Below are positions 26,192 through 34,238 of a DNA stretch of 52,041 bases, piece by piece (the first letter of the stretch is position 1; the number at the start of each line of letters is the position of its first letter). This DNA is from an uncultured Porphyromonadaceae bacterium. GTDB taxonomy: Bacteria > Bacteroidota > Bacteroidia > Bacteroidales > Muribaculaceae. The notes under the pieces are model-generated. The model was not told the DNA's origin. It made no database searches and saw only the letters and a program-made list of their open reading frames with translations. Made by a program: the position numbers and the translations under genes. Where the stretch lies: contig CANRVB010000017.1 in NCBI GenBank assembly GCA_947643165.1, positions 1-52,041 on the forward strand, in the 5' to 3' direction.

Positions 26192-27163
26192 ATGCGCAAA
26201 CTCGTCTTACACTTCATCGGCATAGCCGGCCTGATTGCATCGGCATCCTGCGGAAGAGACTCCCGTCACAGCGGCACATCAACTCCGCAACACATCACCC
26301 GGCTCGAGCAGACCATAAAAAATGGCATCGGCGGTGACTCTCTCGCCCGGCGTGGATTGACCCTCCTTCTCCACGGCTTCGGCTTTCCCGACGCCGGCCG
26401 CGATGACACCCTCCTCGCTCATTACACCGACAGCCTCCGGGTCTCCCCGGCGTTCACATTTTTCGAGCCCGATGTCACCGCGTTTTACCCCGATCTTGAC
26501 GCATTATCCGCCGATCTCGGCCACATCCGTTCCGTATGGGATTACGGCCCCTTCCCCGACAATTTTTATACAGCGGTTTCCCCTTATACTCAGAGTATTA
26601 TAACATACGGTAACTCCGATTTGATAGTCGTTCTCAACCACTATTTGGGCCGTAATTACAAGGCCTACGAATCTTTCCCCTCCTGGATCCTCGAGCTAAA
26701 GACTTCTGACAGAATAGCTTACGACGTGATTCATGCCATAATCAGCACCAATTACCCCCTTCCTGAGCGTCCTGTGAGCCTTGTCAACCGCATGGTCTAC
26801 GAAGGAGCCGTGATAACCGCCCAGATGGAATCCATCGACAGCGCATCTATCTGTGTAGCAATCGGTTGGACCGACGATCAGCTGAAATGGGCACGCGATA
26901 ACGAACGGTCCGTATGGCAGTTCCTGGCCGCCAACGATATGATCTATTCCGACTCCCCCACCCTTGCCGATCGCATCATAAACCCCTCACCATCAACCTC
27001 TTTCATCACACCCGACTCCCCCGGAAGCCTCGGAAAGTACATCGGCTACATGATAGTGCGGTCATATCTCGACAACCATAAGGACGTGCATATCGCTGAT
27101 TTTCTGAGAGATAGCATCTACCTGCGCCCCACAGTGCTTCAGGAATCAGGCTATCGTCCCTAA
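26192..27163 (+). CDS. GldB-like lipoprotein
   Basis: 323 residues from ATG 26192; upstream in-frame starts precede the promoter. The signal peptide ends in a lipobox (LIASASC), so it is lipid-anchored. The body resembles GldB of the Bacteroidetes gliding apparatus: SDLIVVLNHYLGRNYKAY, MVYEGAVITAQM, VAIGWTDDQLKWARDNERSVWQF and SPGSLGKYIGYMIVRSYLDN follow the family order. Gut Bacteroidales do not glide, so the role is probably in envelope function and is unknown. It is divergent from the amidase and convergent with the TPR gene. Its codons are strongly C-ending. Confidence 0.78.
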   Translation: MRKLVLHFIGIAGLIASASCGRDSRHSGTSTPQHITRLEQTIKNGIGGDSLARRGLTLLLHGFGFPDAGRDDTLLAHYTDSLRVSPAFTFFEPDVTAFYPDLDALSADLGHIRSVWDYGPFPDNFYTAVSPYTQSIITYGNSDLIVVLNHYLGRNYKAYESFPSWILELKTSDRIAYDVIHAIISTNYPLPERPVSLVNRMVYEGAVITAQMESIDSASICVAIGWTDDQLKWARDNERSVWQFLAANDMIYSDSPTLADRIINPSPSTSFITPDSPGSLGKYIGYMIVRSYLDNHKDVHIADFLRDSIYLRPTVLQESGYRP

Positions 27164-27180
27164 CCTAAGTCATTGATACC

Positions 27181-27236
27181 CAGATAATAAAAGTGGAGAT
27201 CGTCGCATATGCGACGATCTCCACTTTTATTATCTG
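27181..27236. terminator. 56-bp perfect palindrome, bidirectional terminator
   Basis: Positions 27181-27208 and 27209-27236 are exact reverse complements with no spacer. As RNA in either direction it gives a 14-bp GC-rich stem (gtggagatcgtcgc / gcgacgatctccac), an AUAU loop, an upstream A-tract and a downstream UUUUAUUAU tract. It lies between the convergent GldB-like and TPR genes. Two short palindromes follow: tcaacgttga (27237-27246) and cgttgata / tatcaacg (27241-27248 and 27261-27268). Confidence 0.9.
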
Positions 27237-27262
27237 TCAACGTTGATATAACTACCTGTCTA

Positions 27263-28489
27263 TCAACGGTTTTCCCAGAGTTTGGTGTTGGTGCCTTCCT
27301 CACCCTCGAGACGATAGTACAGACGGTACAGGATACCGGGAACCTGGCTCATTGTCTCTTGGTCAAGGTCATAGGCCTTCTCGAAGAGAGAAGCGGCCTC
27401 ACGGAACTGAGGATTGACTGTCGACTGGCGGGTAGCCTCATCAGCCTCTTCATCAAGCTTTAACGCCTTGTTGTAGAGGATACGGCCCATGTCGAAGTAA
27501 CCCTTCGCGAAATCAGGATTTGTCTCAACCGCCTTCTTGAAATTAGCGTATGCGCCATCCATGTCCTCGCTCTGCTCCTGGATAGTTCCGAGGATATCAT
27601 AGAGCTGGGCCATTGTGGGAGCATCAGGTGCGGGCTGAGCTGAAAGTGCAGCCTTAACAAGCTGTTCACAAGACGCATAGTCGTTCTTGGCGAGGTTGAT
27701 ATTGATGAGCTGACCTATGAATCCGAGATCCTCGGTGCCATAGTTGTCGTAGCCCTTCTGAGCGAAATCAAGGATGGCTGTGGTGTCCTTGGCGTTCTGG
27801 GCGGCAGCAAGACCGTAACGGTAAAGGTCTGACGACTTGTAGCCCATCGACTCGATCTCATGCACCTTCTTGATAGCACGCTCGTTCTGGTTGTCAAGTA
27901 TCATTGCAAGAGCCTGATAAGACATTATCTGACCGGCAATTGTGTCGGGATCGGCAGCAAGACCTGACTTAGCCATGAAAGGCTGTTTGGGCAGGGTAGA
28001 GTATATCTCCCATACCTCAACGGCTGCAGGATAGTTCTGAGCCTCATAGAGGAAGATACCTGCCTGCTTGAGCGACTGATAGTTGTCGCGCATCATCTTG
28101 ACGATCTCCTTTGAGTATTTGGGTTTGATCTTACCCTTGGCGTCAGGCACACTGTCGAGAGGAAGGGCTTTGAAAAGATACTGATAAGCATCTGTAATGT
28201 CCTTACCTGCAGTGTTTTTCTGATTGTTGTCAAGACCCTGGGGTGAGAGCTGGCCTGCAGTAAACAGGTTGTCGTAGCCTGCAATGCCGATCTTTGCAGC
28301 TGTAACCCAGGTTTCAGCCTTGTCGGCCGATTCAGGATTTGTCAAGGCAGGCTGAATCTTGGTCAGCGCATTCTGAGCATCAGATGTATTTGACTTGAAC
28401 TGATGTTCAACCTCCTTAACCAGCGATGTCTGAGCTGACATGGTGAGGCCGGCAGCTACGCACAGGCCCAAAAGGCAGATTTTTTTCAT
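27263..28489 (-). CDS. Periplasmic TPR-repeat protein
   Basis: 408 residues from ATG 28489, which gives a clear signal peptide (MKKICLLGLCVAAGLTMSAQ); an upstream in-frame ATG (28576) has no signal-like N-terminus. The rest is helical with tetratricopeptide repeats, clearest near the C-terminus (QLYDILGTIQEQSEDMDGAY then PDFAKGYFDMGRILYNKA). No catalytic motif. It probably acts as a periplasmic scaffold; partners unknown. It lies 98 nt downstream of gyrA on the same strand, and I see no good promoter between them, so it may be cotranscribed. Confidence 0.85.
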   Translation of the reverse strand: MKKICLLGLCVAAGLTMSAQTSLVKEVEHQFKSNTSDAQNALTKIQPALTNPESADKAETWVTAAKIGIAGYDNLFTAGQLSPQGLDNNQKNTAGKDITDAYQYLFKALPLDSVPDAKGKIKPKYSKEIVKMMRDNYQSLKQAGIFLYEAQNYPAAVEVWEIYSTLPKQPFMAKSGLAADPDTIAGQIMSYQALAMILDNQNERAIKKVHEIESMGYKSSDLYRYGLAAAQNAKDTTAILDFAQKGYDNYGTEDLGFIGQLININLAKNDYASCEQLVKAALSAQPAPDAPTMAQLYDILGTIQEQSEDMDGAYANFKKAVETNPDFAKGYFDMGRILYNKALKLDEEADEATRQSTVNPQFREAASLFEKAYDLDQETMSQVPGILYRLYYRLEGEEGTNTKLWENR

Positions 28490-28587
28490 AATCGAATGTG
28501 ATTGCTCGTGTTGGAGAGAACTTGAGAGGTTTATAAAAGAATTTGTTAGTATACAGTTTTGTCGTATATATAACAACAGCGAGTGAT

Positions 28588-31185
28588 TTATTGTTCACTG
28601 TCGGGCTGCTGTTCGTCATCAATTTCTTCATCAACAGGGTCGGTATCGTCAATATCGAGATCTTCCTCGATCATTTCCTCAACCGCCTCGCTGATCTGTT
28701 GTGCCTGAAGTTCAACCAGTTCGGTCTCAGCTTCCTCTTCGGGATCAGTATCCACGCAGCATACACTGGCAATCTGATCCTGGCGTTTTTCAAGATTGAT
28801 AAGGCGTACACCCTGGGTGTAACGACCCATAACCCTGATGTCGGCCACGCGGATGCGGAGTGTTATACCACTCTTATTGATGATGACAAGATCGTTATCG
28901 TCATTTACATTCTCAATGGCGACAAGCAGACCTGTCTTATCGGTTATGTTCATGGTTTTAACGCCCTTGCCGCCACGGTTGGTGATACGGTAGCCTTCGA
29001 GATCGGAACGCTTGCCGTAGCCGTTCTCACTCAGGACCATAACATTGTTCTGCGTGTCGGGCTGCATGCATATCATGCCTACCACAGCATCATTGTCGCT
29101 GTCGAGAGTCATGCCACGGACACCTGTGCTGACACGTCCCATCTGACGCACCTTGCTCTCGTGGAAGCGTATGGCGCGACCATTGCGGTTTGCCAGGAGA
29201 ATGTCGGAATTACCATCGGTCAGCTCAACTGCAATAAGTTCGTCATCCTCGCGGATAATGATGGCGTTGACACCTGCCTGACGGGGACGTGAATATGCCT
29301 CGAGGCTTGTTTTCTTGATGATACCCTTACGTGTGCAGAATACGAGGTTGTGCGACTCCACGAATTCCTTGTCATTGAGTCCTTTGACTCTTATGAAAGC
29401 CTTCACGGCATCATCGGGCTCAATATTGAGGAGATTCTGTATGGCACGTCCCTTGGCGTTCTTGGCACCTTCGGGCAGATCGTAGACCTTCAGCCAGTAG
29501 CAACGTCCCTTCTGAGTGAAGAACAGCATATAGCTGTGCATAGAAGCTGTGTAGATATGTTCCAGGAAGTCCTCCTGACGGGCATCGCTACCCTTCGCTC
29601 CTACACCACCTCTGTTCTGGGCACGGAACTCGCTGAGCGGAGTGCGCTTGATATATCCCATGTGCGAGATGGTGATGATCATGTCGTCGTCGGCATAGAA
29701 ATCCTCGGCATTGAATTCGCCGGCGGTGTAATCGATGTCGGTGCGACGGCTATCGCCATACTTGTCGCGGACCTCAATAAGCTCATCCTCAACTACCTTG
29801 CGGCATACGTCATGATCATCAAGAATGAGGCGCAGGCGCGATATCTCGGCCATAATATCCTCATAATCATGATGCAGCTTATCCTGTTCGAGACCTGTGA
29901 GTTGTCCGAGGCGCATCGCCACAATAGCGGCGGTCTGCTGCTCGGTCAGTCCGAAACGTATCTGCAGAGCCTCGCGGGCGGCCTCCTGATTCTGTGATTT
30001 CTTGATAATCGCGATAACCTCATCGATATTCTGCGAAGCGATGATAAGACCTTCGAGTATATGGGCACGCTCCTCTGCTTTCCGCAGCTCAAACTTGGTA
30101 CGGCGGATAACAATATCGTAGCGGTGATCGATGAATGCCTGCAGTATCTCTTTGAGCGATAGCGTCTTGGGCCGACCATTCACAAGGGCGACATTGTTGA
30201 CCGAGAACGATGCCTGCATCTGTGTCATCTTGTAGAGCTTGTTGAGCACAACATTGCTGTTGGCATCGCTCTTGAGCTTGATGACGATACGCATACCTTT
30301 GTAGTTGGACTCATCGTTGAGGTCTGCAATACCATCGAGCTTCTTGTCGTTGACAAGGTCGGCGATATACTTGATCAGCTCTGCCTTATTGACGCCGTAC
30401 GGAATTTCGGTCACGATGATATTCTCGTGATTGGATTCCTGCTCAATCTCGGCCTTGGCGCGTATGATAATACGTCCTCTACCAGTCTCGAAAGCATCCT
30501 TGACGCCCTGATAGCCATAAATTGTGCCACCGGTAGGGAAGTCGGGAGCCTTGATGTATTCCATCAGATCGGAAACTGACATCTCGGGATTGTCCATCAG
30601 AGCAATTGTAGCATTGATCGACTCTGTGAGATTGTGAGGCGGTATGTTTGTAGCCATTCCGACAGCAATGCCGCTGGCTCCGTTGACAAGCAGGTTAGGG
30701 AACCGTGTAGGGAGCACTGTAGGCTCCATACGCGAGTTATCGTAGTTGGGCTGGAAATCGACAGTCTCCTTATCGATATCGGCCAACATTTCCTCGCCCA
30801 TCTTGGCGAGTCGTACCTCTGTATAACGCATAGCCGCCGCACCGTCGCCGTCGACAGAACCGAAGTTACCGTGACCGTCGACAAGGGTGTAGCGCAAAGC
30901 CCAATCCTGAGCCAGACGCACCACTGTGCCGTAGATCGATGAGTCGCCATGCGGGTGATATTTACCCATGACCTCACCGACGCAGTTGGCCGACTTTTTA
31001 TGAGGATGGTTTGAAGTGTTTCCCATCTCGTTCATACCGTAAAGCACACGGCGATGAACGGGCTTGAGACCGTCGCGAACGTCCGGAAGGGCGCGCGAGA
31101 CGATAACCGACATCGAATAGTCGATGTAGGCTGATTTCATTTCGTTCTCAATATTAATCTTGAGGATGCGGTCTTCTTCTACCAT
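28588..31185 (-). CDS. gyrA: DNA gyrase subunit A
   Basis: 865 residues from ATG 31185 ([16 protein letters not shown]), rather than an in-frame ATG at 31254. It is the breakage-reunion subunit of gyrase. [21 protein letters not shown] is the family N-terminus; the catalytic tyrosine is in [10 protein letters not shown]. The quinolone region reads [19 protein letters not shown], with Ser at the E. coli 83 position and Gly at the 87 position. The C-terminal beta-pinwheel contains a GyrA-box-like NRGGKG, favouring GyrA over ParC, and the tail is acidic (about 815-865). The - strand -7 element at 31323-31330 gives a leader of about 130 nt. Confidence 0.96.
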   Translation of the reverse strand: MVEEDRILKINIENEMKSAYIDYSMSVIVSRALPDVRDGLKPVHRRVLYGMNEMGNTSNHPHKKSANCVGEVMGKYHPHGDSSIYGTVVRLAQDWALRYTLVDGHGNFGSVDGDGAAAMRYTEVRLAKMGEEMLADIDKETVDFQPNYDNSRMEPTVLPTRFPNLLVNGASGIAVGMATNIPPHNLTESINATIALMDNPEMSVSDLMEYIKAPDFPTGGTIYGYQGVKDAFETGRGRIIIRAKAEIEQESNHENIIVTEIPYGVNKAELIKYIADLVNDKKLDGIADLNDESNYKGMRIVIKLKSDANSNVVLNKLYKMTQMQASFSVNNVALVNGRPKTLSLKEILQAFIDHRYDIVIRRTKFELRKAEERAHILEGLIIASQNIDEVIAIIKKSQNQEAAREALQIRFGLTEQQTAAIVAMRLGQLTGLEQDKLHHDYEDIMAEISRLRLILDDHDVCRKVVEDELIEVRDKYGDSRRTDIDYTAGEFNAEDFYADDDMIITISHMGYIKRTPLSEFRAQNRGGVGAKGSDARQEDFLEHIYTASMHSYMLFFTQKGRCYWLKVYDLPEGAKNAKGRAIQNLLNIEPDDAVKAFIRVKGLNDKEFVESHNLVFCTRKGIIKKTSLEAYSRPRQAGVNAIIIREDDELIAVELTDGNSDILLANRNGRAIRFHESKVRQMGRVSTGVRGMTLDSDNDAVVGMICMQPDTQNNVMVLSENGYGKRSDLEGYRITNRGGKGVKTMNITDKTGLLVAIENVNDDNDLVIINKSGITLRIRVADIRVMGRYTQGVRLINLEKRQDQIASVCCVDTDPEEEAETELVELQAQQISEAVEEMIEEDLDIDDTDPVDEEIDDEQQPDSEQ

Positions 31186-31322
31186 ATAAGTGATATGATT
31201 GTCATATATCTGTAAAGTTGGAGCGACAACCGCCATAAAAGCCATCAGCGCCAAAGGGTAAGCCCTACCCTGCCAGCAGAAAAGCCCGACGTTGCCACAG
31301 CAACCTGTTTGTAATTATCCTA

Positions 31323-31330
31323 CAAAGGTA
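31323..31330 (-). promoter_or_regulatory. -7 promoter element of gyrA
   Basis: TACCTTTG on the - strand, exact consensus; predicted start near 31319. Confidence 0.55.
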
Positions 31331-31353
31331 GAGATTTTTTTGAAGAAAAACCG

Positions 31354-31361
31354 TAATTTTG
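31354..31361 (+). promoter_or_regulatory. Housekeeping -7 promoter element of clpC
   Basis: TAATTTTG, exact consensus. It would give a leader of about 135 nt and sits 60 nt upstream of the sigma-54-like site. Confidence 0.5.
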
Positions 31362-31420
31362 CGAGACACATAGCCATTTTTTATTGTTATGCCATTATAA
31401 AAATGACCAAATCGACAAAT

Positions 31421-31435
31421 TGGCACAGTTATTGC
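31421..31435 (+). promoter_or_regulatory. Sigma-54-like -24/-12 promoter upstream of clpC
   Basis: TGGCAC-N5-TTGC with exactly 10 nt between the GG and GC dinucleotides, as sigma-54 requires. The start would be near 31447, 53 nt before the clpC ATG. It is also an imperfect palindrome (tggca / tgcca), so a repressor site is an alternative. Confidence 0.45.
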
Positions 31436-31499
31436 CATAAATGTTGATATAACCAGGATCCTCAACTGAGGATAAAACAGAAAGGATACAATTAAACAT

Positions 31500-34109
31500 A
31501 TGCTAAATATCAATTTTTCAGCCGAGCTCAAGGATATTCTCAACAACAGCTCGCACGAGGCTCTGGGGCATAGTGCGACCACTGTGGAACCTGCACATCT
31601 GCTAATGTCGCTGATGCGCAATCCCCGGGGCAAAGGCTTCCAGCTGATAGAACAGGCTTCGGCCGGTACTTCGGCTTACCAATTACAGCAGACACTCGAC
31701 GAGTATCTCTACAACAATCCGGACACCTCAAAAACAACGTCGGCCACGCCCGTAGAAGGTGACAATGGGGTAAAGCTGGGTGATGTGAGCTACCGCCTCA
31801 TCAAGCTTGCGGCACTCGAAGCGCGAATGCTCAAAAGCGATATTGTCGATGTTGAGCATCTTCTGCTGGCAATATTCCACAATAACGAGACACGCAACAT
31901 GGAATTTATGAATCGTTTTCAGCAAGCGGGCGTTGACTATCAGTCGATAATGCGCCAGCTTGGCAAAGCCATAGATACCACTCAGGCAGGTGCCGGCTAC
32001 AGCGATCCGGACGATGACGAGGAAGATAACGACCTGCCTGGAGGAAGCAGACAGCAGCCCAACCAGCAGCAACGTCAGCAGACGTCAGGATCGAAGCCTT
32101 CGGGCGACACTCCCGTACTTGACAAGTTCGGCAACGACATGACAATGGCGGCCGAAGAGGGCCGTCTGGATCCAGTAGTCGGGCGAGAGACCGAGATAGA
32201 GCGTCTGGCCCAGATACTGAGCCGCCGCAAAAAGAACAATCCTGTACTGATAGGCGAACCGGGTGTAGGCAAATCGGCCATAGTAGAAGGGCTCGCACTG
32301 CGCATAGTGCAACGCAAGGTGTCGCGAGTCCTGTTCAATAAGCGTGTCATATCGCTCGACATGGCCTCGATAGTAGCCGGCACAAAGTACCGCGGTCAGT
32401 TTGAAGAGCGTATAAAGGCCATACTGAACGAGTTATCGAAGAACAAGAACATAATATTGTTTATCGATGAACTCCACACCATAGTGGGTGCCGGAAACAC
32501 ATCGGGCTCAATGGATGCCGCCAACATGCTCAAGCCAGCTCTTGCGCGCGGTGAAATACAGTGTATCGGAGCCACAACCCTTGACGAGTACCGCAAGAAC
32601 ATTGAAAAGGATGGCGCCCTGGAGCGCAGATTCCAGAAAGTAATGGTTGAGCCTACCACTCCTGAGGAAACCCTCACCATACTCCACAATATAAAAGACA
32701 AGTATGAGGGGCACCATAATGTGAACTACACCGAGGAGGCGCTTAAGGCGTGCGTGAAACTGACAGACCGCTATCTGAGCGACCGCAATTTCCCTGACAA
32801 AGCGATAGACGCCCTCGATGAGGCCGGCTCGCGTGTCCACATCAAGAATATAAATGTACCTCAGGAGATCGAGGCTCTTGAAGCCAAGATACATGAGGCA
32901 GCCGCAAGCAAGCTGTCGGCAGCCCAGAATCAAGACTTTGAGCGTGCCGCATCATTCCGCGACAAGGAACAGCGTCTCAAGGCCGAGCTCGAGACTGCCA
33001 AAGCCAACTGGGAGAAACAGGTAAGCGAACACCGGGAGACAGTAGACGAGGATCAGGTAGCCGAGGTAGTGGCAATGATGACGGGTGTACCTGTGCAACG
33101 AATCGCCCAGGCTGAAGGCAAGCGCCTGAGAGCAATGGCACCAGCCCTAAAGGATGCCATCATAGGACAGGATAACGCCATCAACAAGATAGTGAAGGCC
33201 ATACAACGCAACCGCGTCGGCCTGAAGGATCCGAACAAACCTATAGGGACATTCATGTTTCTCGGCCCCACAGGTGTAGGCAAAACACACCTGGCCAAGA
33301 AATTGGCTGAATACCTGTTTGACTCAGCCGACACGCTGATACGCGTCGACATGAGCGAATATATGGAAAAGTTCACTGTGTCAAGACTTGTAGGCGCTCC
33401 TCCGGGATATGTAGGATATGAGGAGGGCGGACAGCTGACAGAGAAGGTGCGCCGCCGTCCATACTCGGTAGTACTTCTTGATGAAATTGAGAAGGCTCAC
33501 CCCGACGTGTTCAATCTGTTGCTTCAGGTAATGGATGAGGGCCGACTGACAGACAGCCTCGGACGCAAGGTCGACTTCAAGAACACCATAATCATAATGA
33601 CGAGCAATATCGGAACACGGCAGCTGAAAGAATTTGGCAGCGGCGTGGGATTCGCGACCCGCACAGCAGACAAAGAGTTCAGCCACGGAGTGATCCAGAA
33701 AGCGCTCAACCGTGCTTTCTCGCCTGAATTTCTCAACCGTATCGACGACATAGTGATGTTCGACCAATTGAGCAAGGAGGCTATTTTCAAGATAATCGAC
33801 ATAGAGCTCGCCGGATTCTTCAAACGTATGGAATCGCTTGGCTACAGCCTGACTATCACCGATGCCGCCAAGAATTTCATAGCCGAACGTGGTTACGATG
33901 CCCAATACGGCGCACGTCCGCTGAAACGAGCCATACAGAAGTATCTGGAGGATGAACTGGCCGAACTGATAATAGGCGAGGATATGCCTGCAGAAGGCAA
34001 GATAACCGCCGATCTGGACGAAGCGAACCAAAAGATAGTGTTGCGCACGGGCACTGCCAATGCAGAAAGCAATGACACTCCCGATGCGAGCGAAACAGAC
34101 AAGGACTGA
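31500..34109 (+). CDS. clpC: ClpC-type AAA+ unfoldase
   Basis: 869 residues. Clp N-domain (about 1-150) is followed by an unusual linker (about 160-200): an acidic patch ([10 protein letters not shown]) then a Gln-rich stretch. AAA1 has Walker [10 protein letters not shown] and AAA2 has GPTGVGKTH. The middle segment is short and holds a UVR-like motif ([17 protein letters not shown]), as in ClpC, not the long ClpB coiled coil. AAA2 carries the ClpP-docking tripeptide VGF (SGVGFATRT). It should therefore feed substrates to ClpP, encoded 4 kb downstream, rather than act as a ClpB disaggregase. It leads the quality-control block and may have two promoters. Confidence 0.9.
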   Translation: MLNINFSAELKDILNNSSHEALGHSATTVEPAHLLMSLMRNPRGKGFQLIEQASAGTSAYQLQQTLDEYLYNNPDTSKTTSATPVEGDNGVKLGDVSYRLIKLAALEARMLKSDIVDVEHLLLAIFHNNETRNMEFMNRFQQAGVDYQSIMRQLGKAIDTTQAGAGYSDPDDDEEDNDLPGGSRQQPNQQQRQQTSGSKPSGDTPVLDKFGNDMTMAAEEGRLDPVVGRETEIERLAQILSRRKKNNPVLIGEPGVGKSAIVEGLALRIVQRKVSRVLFNKRVISLDMASIVAGTKYRGQFEERIKAILNELSKNKNIILFIDELHTIVGAGNTSGSMDAANMLKPALARGEIQCIGATTLDEYRKNIEKDGALERRFQKVMVEPTTPEETLTILHNIKDKYEGHHNVNYTEEALKACVKLTDRYLSDRNFPDKAIDALDEAGSRVHIKNINVPQEIEALEAKIHEAAASKLSAAQNQDFERAASFRDKEQRLKAELETAKANWEKQVSEHRETVDEDQVAEVVAMMTGVPVQRIAQAEGKRLRAMAPALKDAIIGQDNAINKIVKAIQRNRVGLKDPNKPIGTFMFLGPTGVGKTHLAKKLAEYLFDSADTLIRVDMSEYMEKFTVSRLVGAPPGYVGYEEGGQLTEKVRRRPYSVVLLDEIEKAHPDVFNLLLQVMDEGRLTDSLGRKVDFKNTIIIMTSNIGTRQLKEFGSGVGFATRTADKEFSHGVIQKALNRAFSPEFLNRIDDIVMFDQLSKEAIFKIIDIELAGFFKRMESLGYSLTITDAAKNFIAERGYDAQYGARPLKRAIQKYLEDELAELIIGEDMPAEGKITADLDEANQKIVLRTGTANAESNDTPDASETDKD

Positions 34110-34135
34110 CGGATTGTCAGTTAAAACTGAAAAAA

Positions 34136-34163
34136 TGTCACACCCAGGGTGTGGCATTTTTTT
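34136..34163 (+). terminator. Terminator after clpC
   Basis: Arms tgtcacacc (34136-34144) and ggtgtggca (34148-34156) form a 9-bp stem (one G-U) with a 3-nt loop, followed by seven T. A textbook intrinsic terminator. Confidence 0.85.
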
Positions 34164-34238
34164 GCTGAATTGTTTAACGAGTGGAGTTCATAAGAATCAC
34201 CTGCCAACAAACGCTAACAAAATAAAAACATAATATAT

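Larger units (their letters stand above)
31186..31499. other. Divergent regulatory region between gyrA and clpC
   Basis: 314 bases with no supported gene. It holds the gyrA -7 element (31323-31330), a clpC -7 element (31354-31361) and a sigma-54-like site (31421-31435). Small hairpins lie in the gyrA leader (arms agggta / taccct at 31254-31270; gttgc / gcaac at 31292-31305) and in the clpC leader (atcctc / gaggat at 31458-31473). No CIRCE element. Confidence 0.6.

Noticed and set aside
31362-31499. CIRCE heat-shock operator upstream of clpC
   Set aside because: I looked for TTAGCACTC-N9-GAGTGCTAA and found no match on either strand in this region.
31265-31633. - strand ORF of 122 residues across the gyrA-clpC region
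   Set aside because: It runs through both promoter regions and the clpC start in antisense; nothing supports it.
34153-34165. Second sigma-54-like site ahead of htpG (TGGCAT...TTGC)
   Set aside because: Spacing between GG and GC is 9 nt rather than 10, and the sequence is part of the clpC terminator stem and T-run.
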